From assembly GCF_031886125.1 (NCBI RefSeq), contig NZ_CP119391.1, positions 620,001 through 684,000 on the forward strand: 64,000 bases of DNA, read 5' to 3'. The DNA is from Halomonas piscis. Its GTDB lineage: Bacteria > Pseudomonadota > Gammaproteobacteria > Pseudomonadales > Halomonadaceae. This document shows positions 32,086 through 42,531 of the stretch, in pieces. Numbering within the stretch: position 1 is the stretch's first letter; the number at the start of each line of letters is the position of its first letter. Both the position numbers and the translations under genes were made by a program. The notes beneath the pieces are model-generated. The model had not been told where the DNA came from. It made no database searches and was given only the letters and a program-made list of their open reading frames with translations.

Positions 32086-32828
32086 GATTTTTCTCCGCTA
32101 AGACGATCGCTAAGCCGCTGGGCCTCGGCAACGTCCAAGCTGCCCTCGTAAATCGCGCGGCCGGTAATCGCGCCCAGTATGCCGCTGTCAGCCACTTTGC
32201 ACAGCGCTTCGATATCGCCAAGGTGGGTTACCCCGCCCGAGGCAATCACCGGCAGGCCGCCGTCGCGGGCAAGCGCGGCGGTGGCCTCGACGTTGACGCC
32301 CTGCATCATGCCGTCCCGGGCGATGTCGGTATAGACGATGGACGATACGCCGTCGTCGGCAAAGCGCTTGGCAAGCTCGGTGGCTTTTACCGTCGAGACT
32401 TCGGCCCAGCCGTCGGTCGCGACAAAGCCGTCTCGAGCATCGAGCCCGACGATCACCCGGCCGGGAAAGGCGCGGCACATCTCGCCGACAAACGCCGGCT
32501 GTTTCACCGCCTGGGTGCCGATGATGACGTAGGACACGCCGGCGTTGAGATAGTGCTCGATGGTCTCGGCGTTGCGGATGCCGCCGCCGATCTGGATGGG
32601 CAGGTCCGGGTAGGCCCGGGCAATGGCGGTGACCGCCTCGCCGTTGACCGGCTGGCCGGCAAAGGCGCCGTTCAGATCGACCAGGTGCAGACGGCGGGCG
32701 CCGGCCTCGACCCAGCGCGCGGCCATGGCCACGGGGTCGTCGCCGTAGGACGTGGCCTCGTCCATGCGGCCCTGCTTGAGGCGCACGCACTGGCCGTCTT
32801 TCAGATCGATGGCGGGGATGACTAGCAT
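32082..32828 (-). CDS. hisA: ProFAR isomerase
   Basis: Amadori-type isomerase of histidine synthesis, a (beta/alpha)8 barrel related to HisF. 248 residues: [15 protein letters not shown] with catalytic Asp, [21 protein letters not shown] with the second Asp, and [10 protein letters not shown]. Overlaps hisF by 4 bp. Confidence 0.97.
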   Translation of the reverse strand: MLVIPAIDLKDGQCVRLKQGRMDEATSYGDDPVAMAARWVEAGARRLHLVDLNGAFAGQPVNGEAVTAIARAYPDLPIQIGGGIRNAETIEHYLNAGVSYVIIGTQAVKQPAFVGEMCRAFPGRVIVGLDARDGFVATDGWAEVSTVKATELAKRFADDGVSSIVYTDIARDGMMQGVNVEATAALARDGGLPVIASGGVTHLGDIEALCKVADSGILGAITGRAIYEGSLDVAEAQRLSDRLSGEKS

Positions 32829-32885
32829 GATGTTTAACCTTACCTGAGGCGCGGTGTTCAGGATGATGAGTTCGCCGAAGCGAGC

Positions 32886-33527
32886 TTATGGGGACCAGGT
32901 AACAAAGTTTTCCAGCAGCTTGAGCCCGGCGCGTGAGCTTTTTTCCGGATGGAACTGTACGGCAAAGGTGGAGCCGTGTCCCATGGCCACGTGGGCGCTG
33001 ATGTGGCCGTACTGGATGGTGCCGAACACGTCGGCCTCGTCGGCGGCTTTGGCGTAGTAGCCGTGGACGAAGTAGAAGTGCTCGTGGCTGTCGATGCCTT
33101 CCCACAGCGGATGCTCGCGGCGCTGGTCGACCAGATTCCAGCCCATGTGCGGCACCTTCATGCGCGCACCGTTGTGGTCGCGCATGGCGTCGGGGAAGCG
33201 CTTGACCTCACCCCTGAACGCGCCCAGGCAGCTAACGCCGCCGCTTTCCTCGCTGTGTTCCAAAAGCATCTGCTGGCCCACGCAAATGCCCAAAAGCGGC
33301 TTTGTCTGACGCTGGATCACGTCTTCGACCAGGCCGCGCAGCTCGCTACGCTCAAGCTCGCCCATGCAGTCGCGAATCGCCCCCTGGCCGGGCAGCACCA
33401 GCCGGGTCGCGCCGAGGATGCAGCGCGAGTCCCGGGTAATGATCACGTTTTCATGGGTGACGTGCTCAAGCGCCTTGGCCACGGAGTGCAGGTTGCCCAT
33501 TCCATAGTCGATCACCGCAATGGTCAT
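32886..33527 (-). CDS. hisH: Imidazole glycerol phosphate synthase amidotransferase subunit
   Basis: Supplies ammonia to HisF. 213 residues with the complete triad: nucleophile in LLGICVGQQ and the His/Glu of FAVQFHPEKS. It starts at MTIAVIDYGMGN (33527), after AAGGAG. Its intact nucleophile contrasts with the degenerate amidotransferase at 29.3 kb. Confidence 0.96.
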   Translation of the reverse strand: MTIAVIDYGMGNLHSVAKALEHVTHENVIITRDSRCILGATRLVLPGQGAIRDCMGELERSELRGLVEDVIQRQTKPLLGICVGQQMLLEHSEESGGVSCLGAFRGEVKRFPDAMRDHNGARMKVPHMGWNLVDQRREHPLWEGIDSHEHFYFVHGYYAKAADEADVFGTIQYGHISAHVAMGHGSTFAVQFHPEKSSRAGLKLLENFVTWSP

Positions 33528-33537
33528 GGAGTGCTCC

Positions 33538-34131
33538 TTATAAGGTGCCTTTGGTCGACGGCATCTGGCCGGCCATGCGCGGGTCTTCGGCCATGGCCAT
33601 GCGCAGCGCCCGGCCAAACGCCTTGAAGATCGTTTCGGCCTGGTGATGGACGTTGAACCCCTTGAGGTTGTCGATGTGCAGCGTTACCGCGGCGTGGTTG
33701 ACAAAGCCCTGGAAAAACTCCCAAAAAAGCTGGGTATCCAGCGCGCCGACGGTGTCCCGAGTGAACTCGACGTCCATGAACAGCCCGGCGCGTCCGGAAA
33801 AATCGATCACCACCCGGGAAAGAGCTTCGTCCAGGGGCACATAGGCGTGACCGTAGCGGTAAATGCCGCGCTTGTCGCCAATGGCTCTGGCAAAAGCCTG
33901 GCCCAGGGTAATGCCCACGTCTTCTACCGTGTGGTGGTCATCAATATGCGTATCCCCGGTAGCCTTGATGTCCAGGTCGATCAGCCCGTGCCGGGCAATC
34001 TGGTCGAGCATGTGATCCAGAAACGGCACGCCGGTTGCGCCGTCGAGCCGGCCGGTACCGTCAAGGTTGACGCTGATCTTGACCTGCGTTTCCTGGGTGT
34101 CACGGCTGACCGTGGCAATACGCGATGACAT
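33538..34131 (-). CDS. hisB: Imidazoleglycerol-phosphate dehydratase
   Basis: 197-residue monofunctional dehydratase without the phosphatase half seen in E. coli HisB. Metal-binding motifs [15 protein letters not shown] and [13 protein letters not shown] are present, as is [13 protein letters not shown]. Start [11 protein letters not shown] at 34131 follows GCAGGAG. First gene of hisBHAF. Confidence 0.96.
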   Translation of the reverse strand: MSSRIATVSRDTQETQVKISVNLDGTGRLDGATGVPFLDHMLDQIARHGLIDLDIKATGDTHIDDHHTVEDVGITLGQAFARAIGDKRGIYRYGHAYVPLDEALSRVVIDFSGRAGLFMDVEFTRDTVGALDTQLFWEFFQGFVNHAAVTLHIDNLKGFNVHHQAETIFKAFGRALRMAMAEDPRMAGQMPSTKGTL

Positions 34132-34337
34132 CTTGTTTCTCCTGCGCTGTGGCGCACTTGAGGGGAACGCCGGTGGCGACGCACAGTGTGTCTGATGCGC
34201 CCCGCGAAGACGCAGACCACCGGATGAGCAGGGCAAGCCTGCGGCCAAACCGTCATTATAGTGAATCGGCCCGGCAATCGGCTACAATGCGCGCACAAGG
34301 TAGACCCGCCCGTCCGGGCCAAGAGGATCCCTGAACC

Positions 34338-34784
34338 ATGCCGGTGACACTGCAGCACGTAGACCAGACCCGCTGGACCCAAGACCCCCAGGCTCGCCAC
34401 GACCTGATACGCATTTATCGGGACGCCGACCCGGCGTGCCTGGCGCCGGAGGCGGCCGAGGCCTTCGTCGCCGAGCATCTGCGCGCCGGCAACGGCTTTG
34501 CCTGTGCGCTGTTCAACGCCCGGCTGCTGGGCGCCGTGGCGGTCACGTCGACCGCTGACGGAACCTGGCAGCTAAGCCACCTCTGCGTGCGCGCGGAAAC
34601 TCGCGGGCGCGGGGTCGCCACCCGGCTGCTGGCGCTGGTGGCCGCCGACGCCAGGACCCGCGCACACCGCCGCCTTGGCGTGGCGTCGCCGACGTCGGCG
34701 GAAGGCGCGCTTTATGCCCGGCTGGGGCATGAGGTCGACGGCGACGGTCGCGTGCTGACGGGCACGCCGGAGGAAGCGCCATGA
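34338..34784 (+). CDS. GNAT-family protein, PanZ/PanM-like
   Basis: 148 residues with an acetyl-CoA-binding GNAT core (LSHLCVRAETRGRGVATRLLALVA) and an N-terminal block (DLIRIYRDADP...FVAEHLRAGNGFACALFNARLLGAVAV) resembling the PanZ/PanM acetyl-CoA sensor that controls PanD maturation and pantothenate synthesis. The subfamily assignment is moderate; panD is not in the window. Overlaps the asmA-like gene by 4 bp. Confidence 0.65.
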   Translation: MPVTLQHVDQTRWTQDPQARHDLIRIYRDADPACLAPEAAEAFVAEHLRAGNGFACALFNARLLGAVAVTSTADGTWQLSHLCVRAETRGRGVATRLLALVAADARTRAHRRLGVASPTSAEGALYARLGHEVDGDGRVLTGTPEEAP

Positions 34785-37087
34785 GGCAGCTTTTGCGCAT
34801 CCTCCTCGCCGCCGTCGGCATTCTCGGGGTGCTCGCCGTGGCCGCGGTGGTCTATGTTACCACTTTCATGGACCCGGAGGACTTCAAGCCGCGCCTGACC
34901 GCGGTGATGGAAGAACATACCGGCCTGGATATCGAGCTTGACGGCGCGCTTTCCTGGTCCTTTTATCCGCGCATCGGCGTCAGCGTGGAGAAGGCACGCG
35001 CCTGGCTTGCCGAGCAGGAGGAGGAAGCGACGCCCTTTGCCGCCGTGGAGCGCGCCGAGGTCAGCGTGGCGCTGGCCCCTCTACTGCGCGGGGAAATCGC
35101 CGTGGACGGCCTGACCCTTGACGGCATGAACCTGAACCTGCGCCGCAACGCGCAGGGTGAAGGCAACTGGGAGGCGCTGCTGGAGCGCATGGCCGCGCGC
35201 GGGGAGAAAGCCGAAACCGTGCTGGCCCCGGCAAGCGCCGGCCCCAACGCCGATGCCGGCAACCTCGACGTGGCGCTGAGCATCGCCAGCGTCAAGGTCC
35301 AGAACGCCGAACTGCGCTTCCGCGATGCCCAGAGCCATACCCTATGGCACGCCGAAAACCTCAACGTGACCGGCAGCAACGTCAATCCGCAGCGCTTCTT
35401 TCCGCTCAAGGCCATGCTGACCCTCAGCCGCTACGATAGCCTCGAGCCCCAGGCGCTGACGCGTCCGCCGGTAGTCAGCAGCGAGATCAATCTGGACACG
35501 CGGCTCAGGCTGGCGCTGGCCGAGCACGGGTTCGTACTGGAAACCCCCGATCTGGAAACGCGCACTCGGCTGGCGCCCGACGTCGAGCCCCAGGCGCTGC
35601 GTCTGAGCGCGTCCCGCATCGAAGCGGGACTGGACGACCGGCAGCTGGCCGTCACCGACGGCGTGCTGAAAACCACCTTGCACCATCCCGATACCTGGGA
35701 GGGCGGTTTGGCGCTGGCGCTCAAGTTTGCCCTGAAGGGCGATTGGGGCGAGCAGGTCGCCAGGGTTAACGACATGCAGCTGGAAGGCCCCGACGGCCTG
35801 CGCGCCCGGGGTCGGCTGACGCTGGAAAACTGGCGAGATGACCTGCGCTACGCCGGGCAGGTGACGCTGGCGCCGCTATCGCTGCGCCCCTGGCTCGAGC
35901 GGCTGGGAGTAGGCCTCGATACGCGCAACCCCGGCGCGCTTTCCGACGTGGCGCTGACCAGCCAGATAAAAGGCGACGCCGAGCGTATTCGCCTGGCTCC
36001 GCTGTCGCTGGTGCTCGACGACACTACCCTGACCGGCGAGCTTGCTGCCGGGATCGACGGCACCGCGCTGGATTTCGATCTGGAAGGCGACACTCTGAAC
36101 GTCGACCGCTATCTGCCTGCGCCCGCCGCTGACGCCGCCAAGCAGGCCGGTATCGGGCTTTGGCGCCGCGCAGCGGCAGAAGAAGAGGCGCCGGCGCTGG
36201 TAGACCAGCCGCTTCTGGCCAGGCTTGAGCTGGACGGCGCGCTGGCGCTGGGGTCGCTGACCCTCGGCGGACTCAAGTTCGATTCTCCCGAGCTTGCGCT
36301 CGAGGGTCGCGACGGCACCCAGCGGCTCGAGGCCTTCGAGGCCGGCTTTTACGGCGGCAAGCTCAGCGCCAGCGGCAGCCTCGATGCCGGGCAAACGCCC
36401 CTGGCGTGGGCGCTGGCGCCCCGCGCCAGCGGGGTGAAAATGGCGCCGCTGCTGGAGGCGCTTGGCGAGCGCGACGCTTCGCTTAGCGGCCGGCTCGAGG
36501 CCAGCGGCGAGTTCACTACCAAGGGCAACACCCGCGAAGACCTGGTGCGCCGGCTAAACGGCAGCGCCAAAGCGAAGCTTGACGACGGCGCCATTGCCGG
36601 CGTCAATATATCCCGGCAGGTGTGCGAAGCCGTTGCCGCGCTGGAAGACCGCGATACGACCCGCGAGTGGCGCGACGACACCCGCTTCGAGCACGTGGAT
36701 GCCACTTTCACCGTGCGCGACGGCGTCGTTGAGAGCGACGATGTGCGGGTGACGCTTCCCGGCCTCAACGTCCAGGGGGAAGGCGAGTACGACCTGGGCC
36801 ACCGCCAGTTTGATGCGCTGGCCAGCGTGCGGCTGGACAACACCGCCGACGCCGCCTGCCGGGTCAATCCTCGGCTTGCCAGGCTGGCGCTGCCGGTGCG
36901 CTGCGAAGGCAGCATCAGCGCGGAGCCGGGAGAGTGGTGCCGCGTTGACCGCGACGCGCTGAAAACCAACGTGTCGCGGCTGGTCGGCGACCAGGTCGGC
37001 AGCCGCATTGAGGAAAAACTCGACGAGAAGCTCGGTGACGGAGCTGCCCGGGAGCTGCGCGACGGCCTGAAACGTTTGTTCGATTGA
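34781..37087 (+). CDS. asmA: AsmA family protein
   Basis: 768 residues: an N-terminal membrane anchor (LLRILLAAVGILGVLAVAAVVYV), then a long beta-rich periplasmic part with the AsmA N-terminal region (GLDIELDGALSWSFYPRIGVSVEKARAWL) and the AsmA-like C-terminal domain (LNGSAKAKLDDGAIAGVNI). AsmA-type proteins are thought to help move lipids between the membranes. Length and context (upstream of mutY) fit the usual gammaproteobacterial gene. Confidence 0.9.
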   Translation: MRQLLRILLAAVGILGVLAVAAVVYVTTFMDPEDFKPRLTAVMEEHTGLDIELDGALSWSFYPRIGVSVEKARAWLAEQEEEATPFAAVERAEVSVALAPLLRGEIAVDGLTLDGMNLNLRRNAQGEGNWEALLERMAARGEKAETVLAPASAGPNADAGNLDVALSIASVKVQNAELRFRDAQSHTLWHAENLNVTGSNVNPQRFFPLKAMLTLSRYDSLEPQALTRPPVVSSEINLDTRLRLALAEHGFVLETPDLETRTRLAPDVEPQALRLSASRIEAGLDDRQLAVTDGVLKTTLHHPDTWEGGLALALKFALKGDWGEQVARVNDMQLEGPDGLRARGRLTLENWRDDLRYAGQVTLAPLSLRPWLERLGVGLDTRNPGALSDVALTSQIKGDAERIRLAPLSLVLDDTTLTGELAAGIDGTALDFDLEGDTLNVDRYLPAPAADAAKQAGIGLWRRAAAEEEAPALVDQPLLARLELDGALALGSLTLGGLKFDSPELALEGRDGTQRLEAFEAGFYGGKLSASGSLDAGQTPLAWALAPRASGVKMAPLLEALGERDASLSGRLEASGEFTTKGNTREDLVRRLNGSAKAKLDDGAIAGVNISRQVCEAVAALEDRDTTREWRDDTRFEHVDATFTVRDGVVESDDVRVTLPGLNVQGEGEYDLGHRQFDALASVRLDNTADAACRVNPRLARLALPVRCEGSISAEPGEWCRVDRDALKTNVSRLVGDQVGSRIEEKLDEKLGDGAARELRDGLKRLFD

Positions 37088-37093
37088 GGTTGC

Positions 37094-38227
37094 ATGTCAT
37101 TGTCCAAGCACCACCAGAGCCAGTCCGCCATGCCCGAGCCGGTGCTTGAGCCGGCGCGCTTTCAGCGGCGCCTGCTCGACTGGTACGACCGCCACGGGCG
37201 TCACGATCTGCCCTGGCAGGCACCGCGCACGCCCTACCGGGTGTGGGTGTCGGAAATCATGCTGCAGCAAACCCAGGTAGCTACCGTTATCGGCTACTTC
37301 GAACGCTTCATGCAGCGCTTCCCCACCCTTGGCGACCTGGCCGCCGCCGAGCAGGACGAGGTGCTGCACCTGTGGACGGGGCTTGGCTACTACGCTCGGG
37401 CGCGCAACCTGCACAAGGCGGCCCGGGCGGTGGTGGAGGATTATGGCGGCGAGCTGCCGACCTCAAGCGTGGATGAGCTTACCGCACTGCCGGGCATCGG
37501 CCGCTCCACCGCCGGGGCGATCATCGCCCAGAGCACCGGTGCACGGGCGGTGATGCTCGACGGTAACGTCAAGCGCACGCTTACCCGCCTGCACGCGGTA
37601 GAAGGCTGGCCCGGCAGGCCGAAGGTGGAGCGCGGCCTCTGGGCATTGGCAGAGCATTACACCCCCGAGGCGCGGCTTGCCGACTACACCCAGGCGATGA
37701 TGGATCTGGGCGCGACGCTGTGTAAGCGCGGCACCCCGGACTGCGCGATCTGCCCGTTCAGCGACGTCTGCGTGGCCCACGCCCGGGGCGAAGAGCGCCG
37801 CTATCCCGAGTCCCGGCCCAAAAAGGCCGTGCCCACCCGGCAAACGCTGATGCTGATGCTGCATGACGGCCGGGGGCGCGTATGGCTCGAGCAGCGCCCG
37901 CCCGCCGGGCTCTGGGGCGGGCTCTGGTGCCTGCCGCAGTTCGATACCCACGACCAGCTTCACGACTGGCTGGCCACCCACGCCAAAGCCCCCGAGCGCG
38001 AGCCGTCGCGGCCGACGTTTACCCACGTGTTCAGTCACTTTCGCCTGGAGATCACCCCCCAGCCGGTGCGCTGCGATGAGCTTGACGCCGTGCGCGAAGG
38101 CGGGCGCTGGTACGACGTCAACAACCCGCCGGCGCTGGGGCTTGCCGCGCCGGTCAAGCGCCTGCTCACCGAGTTTGCCGTGGAGCTGGCGCCGTTTCGC
38201 CTGGATAATGCGCCGGGCCATGCGTAG
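37094..38227 (+). CDS. mutY: A/G-specific adenine glycosylase
   Basis: Removes adenine mispaired with 8-oxoguanine. 377 residues: SEIMLQQTQVATV (catalytic Glu region), the helix-hairpin-helix ALPGIGRSTAGAI with LDGNVKRTL, the 4Fe-4S cluster cysteines in C-x6-C-x2-C-x5-C (CKRGTPDCAICPFSDVC), and a C-terminal NUDIX-like recognition domain. Upstream of yggX as in many gammaproteobacteria. The exact start (37094, or 37130 at MPEPVLEP) is uncertain. Confidence 0.96.
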   Translation: MSLSKHHQSQSAMPEPVLEPARFQRRLLDWYDRHGRHDLPWQAPRTPYRVWVSEIMLQQTQVATVIGYFERFMQRFPTLGDLAAAEQDEVLHLWTGLGYYARARNLHKAARAVVEDYGGELPTSSVDELTALPGIGRSTAGAIIAQSTGARAVMLDGNVKRTLTRLHAVEGWPGRPKVERGLWALAEHYTPEARLADYTQAMMDLGATLCKRGTPDCAICPFSDVCVAHARGEERRYPESRPKKAVPTRQTLMLMLHDGRGRVWLEQRPPAGLWGGLWCLPQFDTHDQLHDWLATHAKAPEREPSRPTFTHVFSHFRLEITPQPVRCDELDAVREGGRWYDVNNPPALGLAAPVKRLLTEFAVELAPFRLDNAPGHA

Positions 38228-38269
38228 CCTGTTAAGCCAACCATCCCGCGTTGCTGTAAGGAGTCATCC

Positions 38270-38542
38270 ATGAGTCAGACCGTCTTTTGCCGCAAGTATC
38301 AGCAGGATATGGAGGCGCTGCCGTTTCCGCCGCTGCCGGGACAGAAGGGGCAGGAGATTCAGGCCAGCGTGTCCAAGCAGGCATGGGAAGAGTGGCAGGC
38401 GCTGCAGACCCGTCTGATCAACGAAAAGCACCTCAATATGCTCGACCCCGAGTCCCGGGCCTATCTGATGGAACAGATGGAGCGCTTTCTGGATAACCGC
38501 GAAACCGACCAGGCCGAGGGCTATGTTCCGCCCGAGGCCTGA
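38270..38542 (+). CDS. yggX: Probable Fe(2+)-trafficking protein YggX
   Basis: 90-residue protein covering the whole family: TVFCRKYQQDMEALPFPP at the N-terminus with the conserved Cys, WEEWQALQTRLINEKHLN and LMEQMERFL. Linked to oxidative-stress protection of iron-sulfur clusters. Follows mutY by 42 bp with a TAAGGAG ribosome site, and is probably in the same operon. Confidence 0.95.
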   Translation: MSQTVFCRKYQQDMEALPFPPLPGQKGQEIQASVSKQAWEEWQALQTRLINEKHLNMLDPESRAYLMEQMERFLDNRETDQAEGYVPPEA

Positions 38543-38625
38543 GCGCTTGCCGAGAGGCGGCACGGCGCGTAGAACATAAGCCGCGGAAAGGAAAGGTAGA
38601 AACGAAAGAAAGTTTTACAAAGCGG

Positions 38626-38654
38626 TTGACGGAGGGCGCCGCTTTTAGTTTAAT
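38626..38654 (+). promoter_or_regulatory. Promoter of the tRNA cluster
   Basis: TTGACG (38626-38631), 17 bp, TTTAAT (38649-38654), about 17 bp before the first tRNA. Good sigma-70 spacing. Confidence 0.7.
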
Positions 38655-38670
38655 ACGCACCGTTGGCGGC

Positions 38671-38746
38671 GGCCGGATAGCTCAGTTGGTAGAGCAGTGG
38701 ATTGAAAATCCTCGTGTCGGCGGTTCGATTCCGTCTCCGGCCACCA
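38671..38746 (+). tRNA. tRNA-Phe (GAA)
   Basis: 76 nt. Acceptor stem GGCCGGA/TCCGGCC, anticodon loop TTGAAAA, T-loop GTTCGATTC, encoded CCA. Confidence 0.97.
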
Positions 38747-38750
38747 AAGT

Positions 38751-38825
38751 TGGGGTATCGCCAAGTGGTAAGGCACCGGTTTTTGGTATCGGCATGCGCA
38801 GGTTCGAATCCTGCTACCCCAGCCA
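38751..38825 (+). tRNA. tRNA-Gln (TTG)
   Basis: 75 nt. Acceptor TGGGGTA/TACCCCA, anticodon TTG within the loop TTTTGGT, T-loop GTTCGAATC, encoded GCCA end. Confidence 0.96.
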
Positions 38826-38902
38826 TTCGCCAACACGATTTCTTGTTGAATGTGCCCAAGGCTTCAAGCCTCTGGCATGTTCGTTTCTCAAGAAAGCGCC
38901 GT

Positions 38903-38978
<76 letters not shown>

Positions 38979-39018
38979 CTACAGAATCCTTTGTAGTCAG
39001 TGCGTTAGAGAACATGAA

Positions 39019-39045
39019 AAAGCCGCCTTCAAGGCGGCTTTTTTG
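39019..39045 (+). terminator. Terminator of the tRNA cluster
   Basis: AAGCCGCCTT and AAGGCGGCTT form a perfect stem with a single-base loop, followed by a T-run. Confidence 0.9.
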
Positions 39046-39087
39046 TGTCTGCTATTTAACCTGCCGTTGTCGACGCGGAGTCGCCGC

Positions 39088-39687
39088 ATGAACCTGCCTT
39101 TTGCGATACCCGAGGAGCTCCTAGCGTATCTGAATCATCCGCTGGCATGGGGCCTTGGCGCGGTGCTGGCCCTGATGTTGCTGATTGCGCTGATCAAGCG
39201 ACTTACCCCCAAGCGGCGGGCTCGCTATCGGGCGCACGAGTTCCTTTTCACCCAGGCCGAGTGGCGCTTTGCCGAAGCGCTGCAAAAAGCCATCGGCAAT
39301 GACTGGCTGCTGATGGGCAAGGTGCGGATAGCGGATTTGCTCGCCGTGGAGCGCGACCCAAGGCTTCCCCGGGGGGAATGGCTGCGGGCGTTTTCGCGCA
39401 TCAGCCAAAAGCACATCGACTACGTGCTGGTCGACCCGGATAGCGGGCGGGTAGCGTGCTGTATCGAGCTGGACGACGCCTCGCACCAGCGTCGGGACCG
39501 ACAGGGGCGGGATCACTTCGTCAACGCGGCCTTTGCCCAGGCCGGGGTACCGCTGCTGCGCATTCCCACCGCCCGGCGCTACGAGGCGCAGGCGCTTCGC
39601 GAGCATATCCGGGCGGTGATTCGCGAGCGCCCGGCAAGGCCCGGAAAGCGCGGCCGCAGGCAGGCGCCAAGGAGGCGTTCGGCATAG
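39088..39687 (+). CDS. Membrane-anchored DUF2726 protein
   Basis: 199 residues: an N-terminal hydrophobic helix (WGLGAVLALMLLIALIK), then a DUF2726 domain with the restriction-endonuclease-like pattern (FSRISQKHIDYVLVDPDSGRVACCIELDDASHQRRDRQGRD...AGVPLLRIP), and a basic Arg/Lys-rich C-terminal tail. The D-ExD-type core suggests a nuclease-related fold, but activity is unknown. The start at 39088 follows GCGGAG. Confidence 0.75.
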   Translation: MNLPFAIPEELLAYLNHPLAWGLGAVLALMLLIALIKRLTPKRRARYRAHEFLFTQAEWRFAEALQKAIGNDWLLMGKVRIADLLAVERDPRLPRGEWLRAFSRISQKHIDYVLVDPDSGRVACCIELDDASHQRRDRQGRDHFVNAAFAQAGVPLLRIPTARRYEAQALREHIRAVIRERPARPGKRGRRQAPRRRSA

Positions 39688-39832
39688 CAGCCGGCGGCGT
39701 CTCTACGCCTATAGTGCAAGACGTTAGCGCTTTTACGGGCCCCTTGTTTCTTCTACCTTGACGGTTGAGAACGTACAAGATGATGCCGGTCGTCGCATTG
39801 GCACGGTCCCCTGTCGAACAAGGAGAAATGGA

Positions 39833-41341
39833 ATGGCAGAGCCAACCACGTCGTCCGGGCAGACGCATCCGCCGCCCGTCGCTTCCCTGTCGTTTCGCTT
39901 TGGCGCGCTCGGCGCCGCCGTGCCGCTGGCGTTTTTCGTCGTCTGGGCGATCACCATCAGCGTGCTCGGGCTGTCGTCGGAAATCGCTCTGGTCATGGGC
40001 GCGCTGTTCGGTATCGTGCTGGGGCTTTTCTGCTGTGCCAGCCGCTGGTCCGACTATGCCAACGGCCTGTTTGAAGGCATGACCCAGCCGGTGGGCGTGG
40101 TGGCCATCGTGGCCTGGTTCTTTGCCGGCATGTTCGCCCAGGTGCTGCAGGTGGGCGGTCTGGTGGAGGGGCTGGTGTGGCTCGGCGGCGTGTCCAACGT
40201 CACCGGCGGGCTCTTTGTGGCCATGACCTTCGTGCTGGCGGGAATCTTTTCCACCGCCGTAGGCACCGGCTACGGCACCACGGTGGCCTTTTGCACCCTG
40301 ATGTATCCGGCCGGGGTGGCCGTGGGCAGCGACCCCACCATGCTGTTCGCGGCGATTCTCTCCGGGGCGATCTTCGGCGACAACCTGGCCCCGGTCTCGG
40401 ACACTACCATCGTCTCGGCTACCACCCAGGGCGCTGACGTGCCCGGCGTGGTGCGCAGCCGCTTCAAGTATTCCATTGCCGCGGCGATCCCCACCGTGAT
40501 CCTGTTTGCCGTGTTCGGCGGCGGGGGGGACGCAAGCTTCGCCGACCCGGCGGCCCTCGAGGAGATGATGGCCTCCACCGAGCCCATGGGGCTTTTGATG
40601 CTCGCGCCGTTTGCGCTGGTGCTGATTCTGGCGCTGTCCGGCCAGCACCTGCTGACCTCCTTGACCTGGGGCATTATCGCCTCGGTTCCGGTGATCCTGG
40701 TCGCCGGCACCGGCGCGCTTGCCGACATCATCGGCTTTGACTCCGAGGCCGACACCGTGATGACCGGGGCGCTGGTGCAGGGGGTCAAGGGCTACGTCAA
40801 CATGGCGATTCTGATTCTGCTGATCGTCGCCTCGGCCTACCTGCTCAAGCTGGGCGGGACCATGGAAGCGATCACCGGCAAGCTGACGGCCTGGATCAGG
40901 GACTCCGTACGCCGAGCCGAGCTTGCCATCTGGGGCATCGTGGCGCTGTTGAACACCGCCATTACCATCAACACCGCCGCGGAAATCGCCGCCGCGCCCT
41001 TCGTCCGCGAGCTGGGCGAGCGCTACCGCCTCCACCGCTACCGCCGGGCCAACATGCTCGACGCCATGACCTCGGCGCTGGGCTATATTTTCCCCTGGGG
41101 CGCGCCGGTGCTGCTCGGCTGGTCGACCATCAAGCTGATGCAGGACACCTACGAATGGCTGCCGAGCGTGGCCCCCACCCAGGTGTTTCCGTTCGTCTTT
41201 CAGGGCTGGCTGCTGGTCGCGATCATGCTGGCGGCGGCGCTGACCGGCTGGGGGCGGCGCTATGAAGGCGAAGGCGGCGAGGAATTGAGAGAGCCGCCGG
41301 AAAAGACGGCACGCACCGCAGCCAACGGAGAAAGCACATGA
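39833..41341 (+). CDS. NhaC-type Na+/H+ antiporter family transporter
   Basis: 502-residue inner-membrane protein with roughly a dozen hydrophobic segments and the NhaC-family blocks [17 protein letters not shown] and [27 protein letters not shown]. The start at 39833 follows AAGGAG. It overlaps kbl by 4 bp, which in turn overlaps tdh by 4 bp, so all three are probably one operon. Family members exchange Na+/H+ or carry organic anions or amino acids. The link to threonine catabolism hints at a substrate such as threonine or glycine, but that is inference. Confidence 0.85.
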   Translation: MAEPTTSSGQTHPPPVASLSFRFGALGAAVPLAFFVVWAITISVLGLSSEIALVMGALFGIVLGLFCCASRWSDYANGLFEGMTQPVGVVAIVAWFFAGMFAQVLQVGGLVEGLVWLGGVSNVTGGLFVAMTFVLAGIFSTAVGTGYGTTVAFCTLMYPAGVAVGSDPTMLFAAILSGAIFGDNLAPVSDTTIVSATTQGADVPGVVRSRFKYSIAAAIPTVILFAVFGGGGDASFADPAALEEMMASTEPMGLLMLAPFALVLILALSGQHLLTSLTWGIIASVPVILVAGTGALADIIGFDSEADTVMTGALVQGVKGYVNMAILILLIVASAYLLKLGGTMEAITGKLTAWIRDSVRRAELAIWGIVALLNTAITINTAAEIAAAPFVRELGERYRLHRYRRANMLDAMTSALGYIFPWGAPVLLGWSTIKLMQDTYEWLPSVAPTQVFPFVFQGWLLVAIMLAAALTGWGRRYEGEGGEELREPPEKTARTAANGEST

Positions 41342-42531
41342 CCCGGGCGTTTCAGCAAGAGCTTGAAAGCCGGCTTGACGAGCTCCACGACGAGGGCCTT
41401 TACAAGCACGAGCGCGAACTGATGTCGCCCCAGCGGGCGCAGGTCAAGGTCGCCCGGGGCGAGGTGATCAACTTCTGTGCCAACAACTACCTGGGCCTGG
41501 CGGACGACCCGACGCTGATCAAGGCCGCCGAGCGCGGCCTGCACGAGCAGGGCTTCGGCATGGCCTCGGTGCGCTTTATCTGCGGCACCCACGCCGAGCA
41601 CCGCCGGCTGGAAAGGCGCCTGGCCGAGTTTCTCGGCATGGACGACGCAATTCTGTATTCCTCCTGCTTTGACGCCAACGGCGGGCTGTTCGAGACGCTG
41701 CTCGGCCCCGAGGACGCGGTGGTTTCCGACGCGCTGAACCACGCCTCAATCATCGACGGCATCCGCCTGTGCAAGGCGGCCCGCTACCGCTACGCCAACA
41801 ACGACATGGCCGAGTTGGAAGCCCGCCTGCAAGAGGCCGACGCGGCCGGGGCCCGCTTCAAGCTCATCGCCACCGACGGCGTATTTTCCATGGACGGCGT
41901 GGTGGCCAACCTCACCGCCATCTGCGATCTTGCGGAAAAGTACGACGCCATGGTGATGATCGACGACTGCCACGCCACCGGCTTTCTGGGCGAGGGCGGC
42001 CGCGGCACCCACGAATACCACGGCGTGATGGAGCGGGTGGATATTGTGACCACCACGCTGGGCAAGGCGCTGGGCGGCGCCTCCGGCGGGGTCACCGCCG
42101 CTCGGGGCGCCATTGCCGAGTGGCTGCGCCAGCGCTCGAGGCCGTACCTGTTCTCCAACGCCCTGGCGCCGCCCATTGTCGCGGCGAGCCTTGAGGTGCT
42201 CGACATGGTCGAGCAGGGCGGCGAGCTGCGCCGCCGGCTGTGGGACAACGTCGCCCGCTTCCGCCAGGGGCTCGAGCGTGCCGGCTTTACCCTGGCCGGG
42301 GCGGACCATCCGATCATCCCGGTGATGCTGGGCGACGCCCGGCTGGCCTCGACCTTTGCCGAGCGTTTGCTGAGCGAGGGCATCTACGTCATCGGTTTTT
42401 CCTACCCGGTAGTGCCCCGGGGGCAGGCGCGCATTCGCACCCAGATGTCTGCGGCGCACACCCCGGAGCAGATCGATGCGGCCCTTGAAGCCTTTACCCG
42501 TATCGGCCGTGAGCTGGAGGTCATTGCATGA
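41338..42531 (+). CDS. kbl: 2-amino-3-ketobutyrate CoA ligase
   Basis: Converts 2-amino-3-ketobutyrate (from Tdh) and CoA to glycine and acetyl-CoA. 397 residues, an alpha-oxoamine synthase: [31 protein letters not shown], and the PLP lysine in [14 protein letters not shown]. Translationally coupled to the antiporter gene and to tdh. Confidence 0.97.
   Translation: MTRAFQQELESRLDELHDEGLYKHERELMSPQRAQVKVARGEVINFCANNYLGLADDPTLIKAAERGLHEQGFGMASVRFICGTHAEHRRLERRLAEFLGMDDAILYSSCFDANGGLFETLLGPEDAVVSDALNHASIIDGIRLCKAARYRYANNDMAELEARLQEADAAGARFKLIATDGVFSMDGVVANLTAICDLAEKYDAMVMIDDCHATGFLGEGGRGTHEYHGVMERVDIVTTTLGKALGGASGGVTAARGAIAEWLRQRSRPYLFSNALAPPIVAASLEVLDMVEQGGELRRRLWDNVARFRQGLERAGFTLAGADHPIIPVMLGDARLASTFAERLLSEGIYVIGFSYPVVPRGQARIRTQMSAAHTPEQIDAALEAFTRIGRELEVIA

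Noticed and set aside
39521..41035. 504-codon frame antisense to the antiporter gene, His/Gly/Gln-rich
   Set aside because: Shadow frame typical of high-GC coding DNA; the opposite strand encodes a recognisable membrane transporter.
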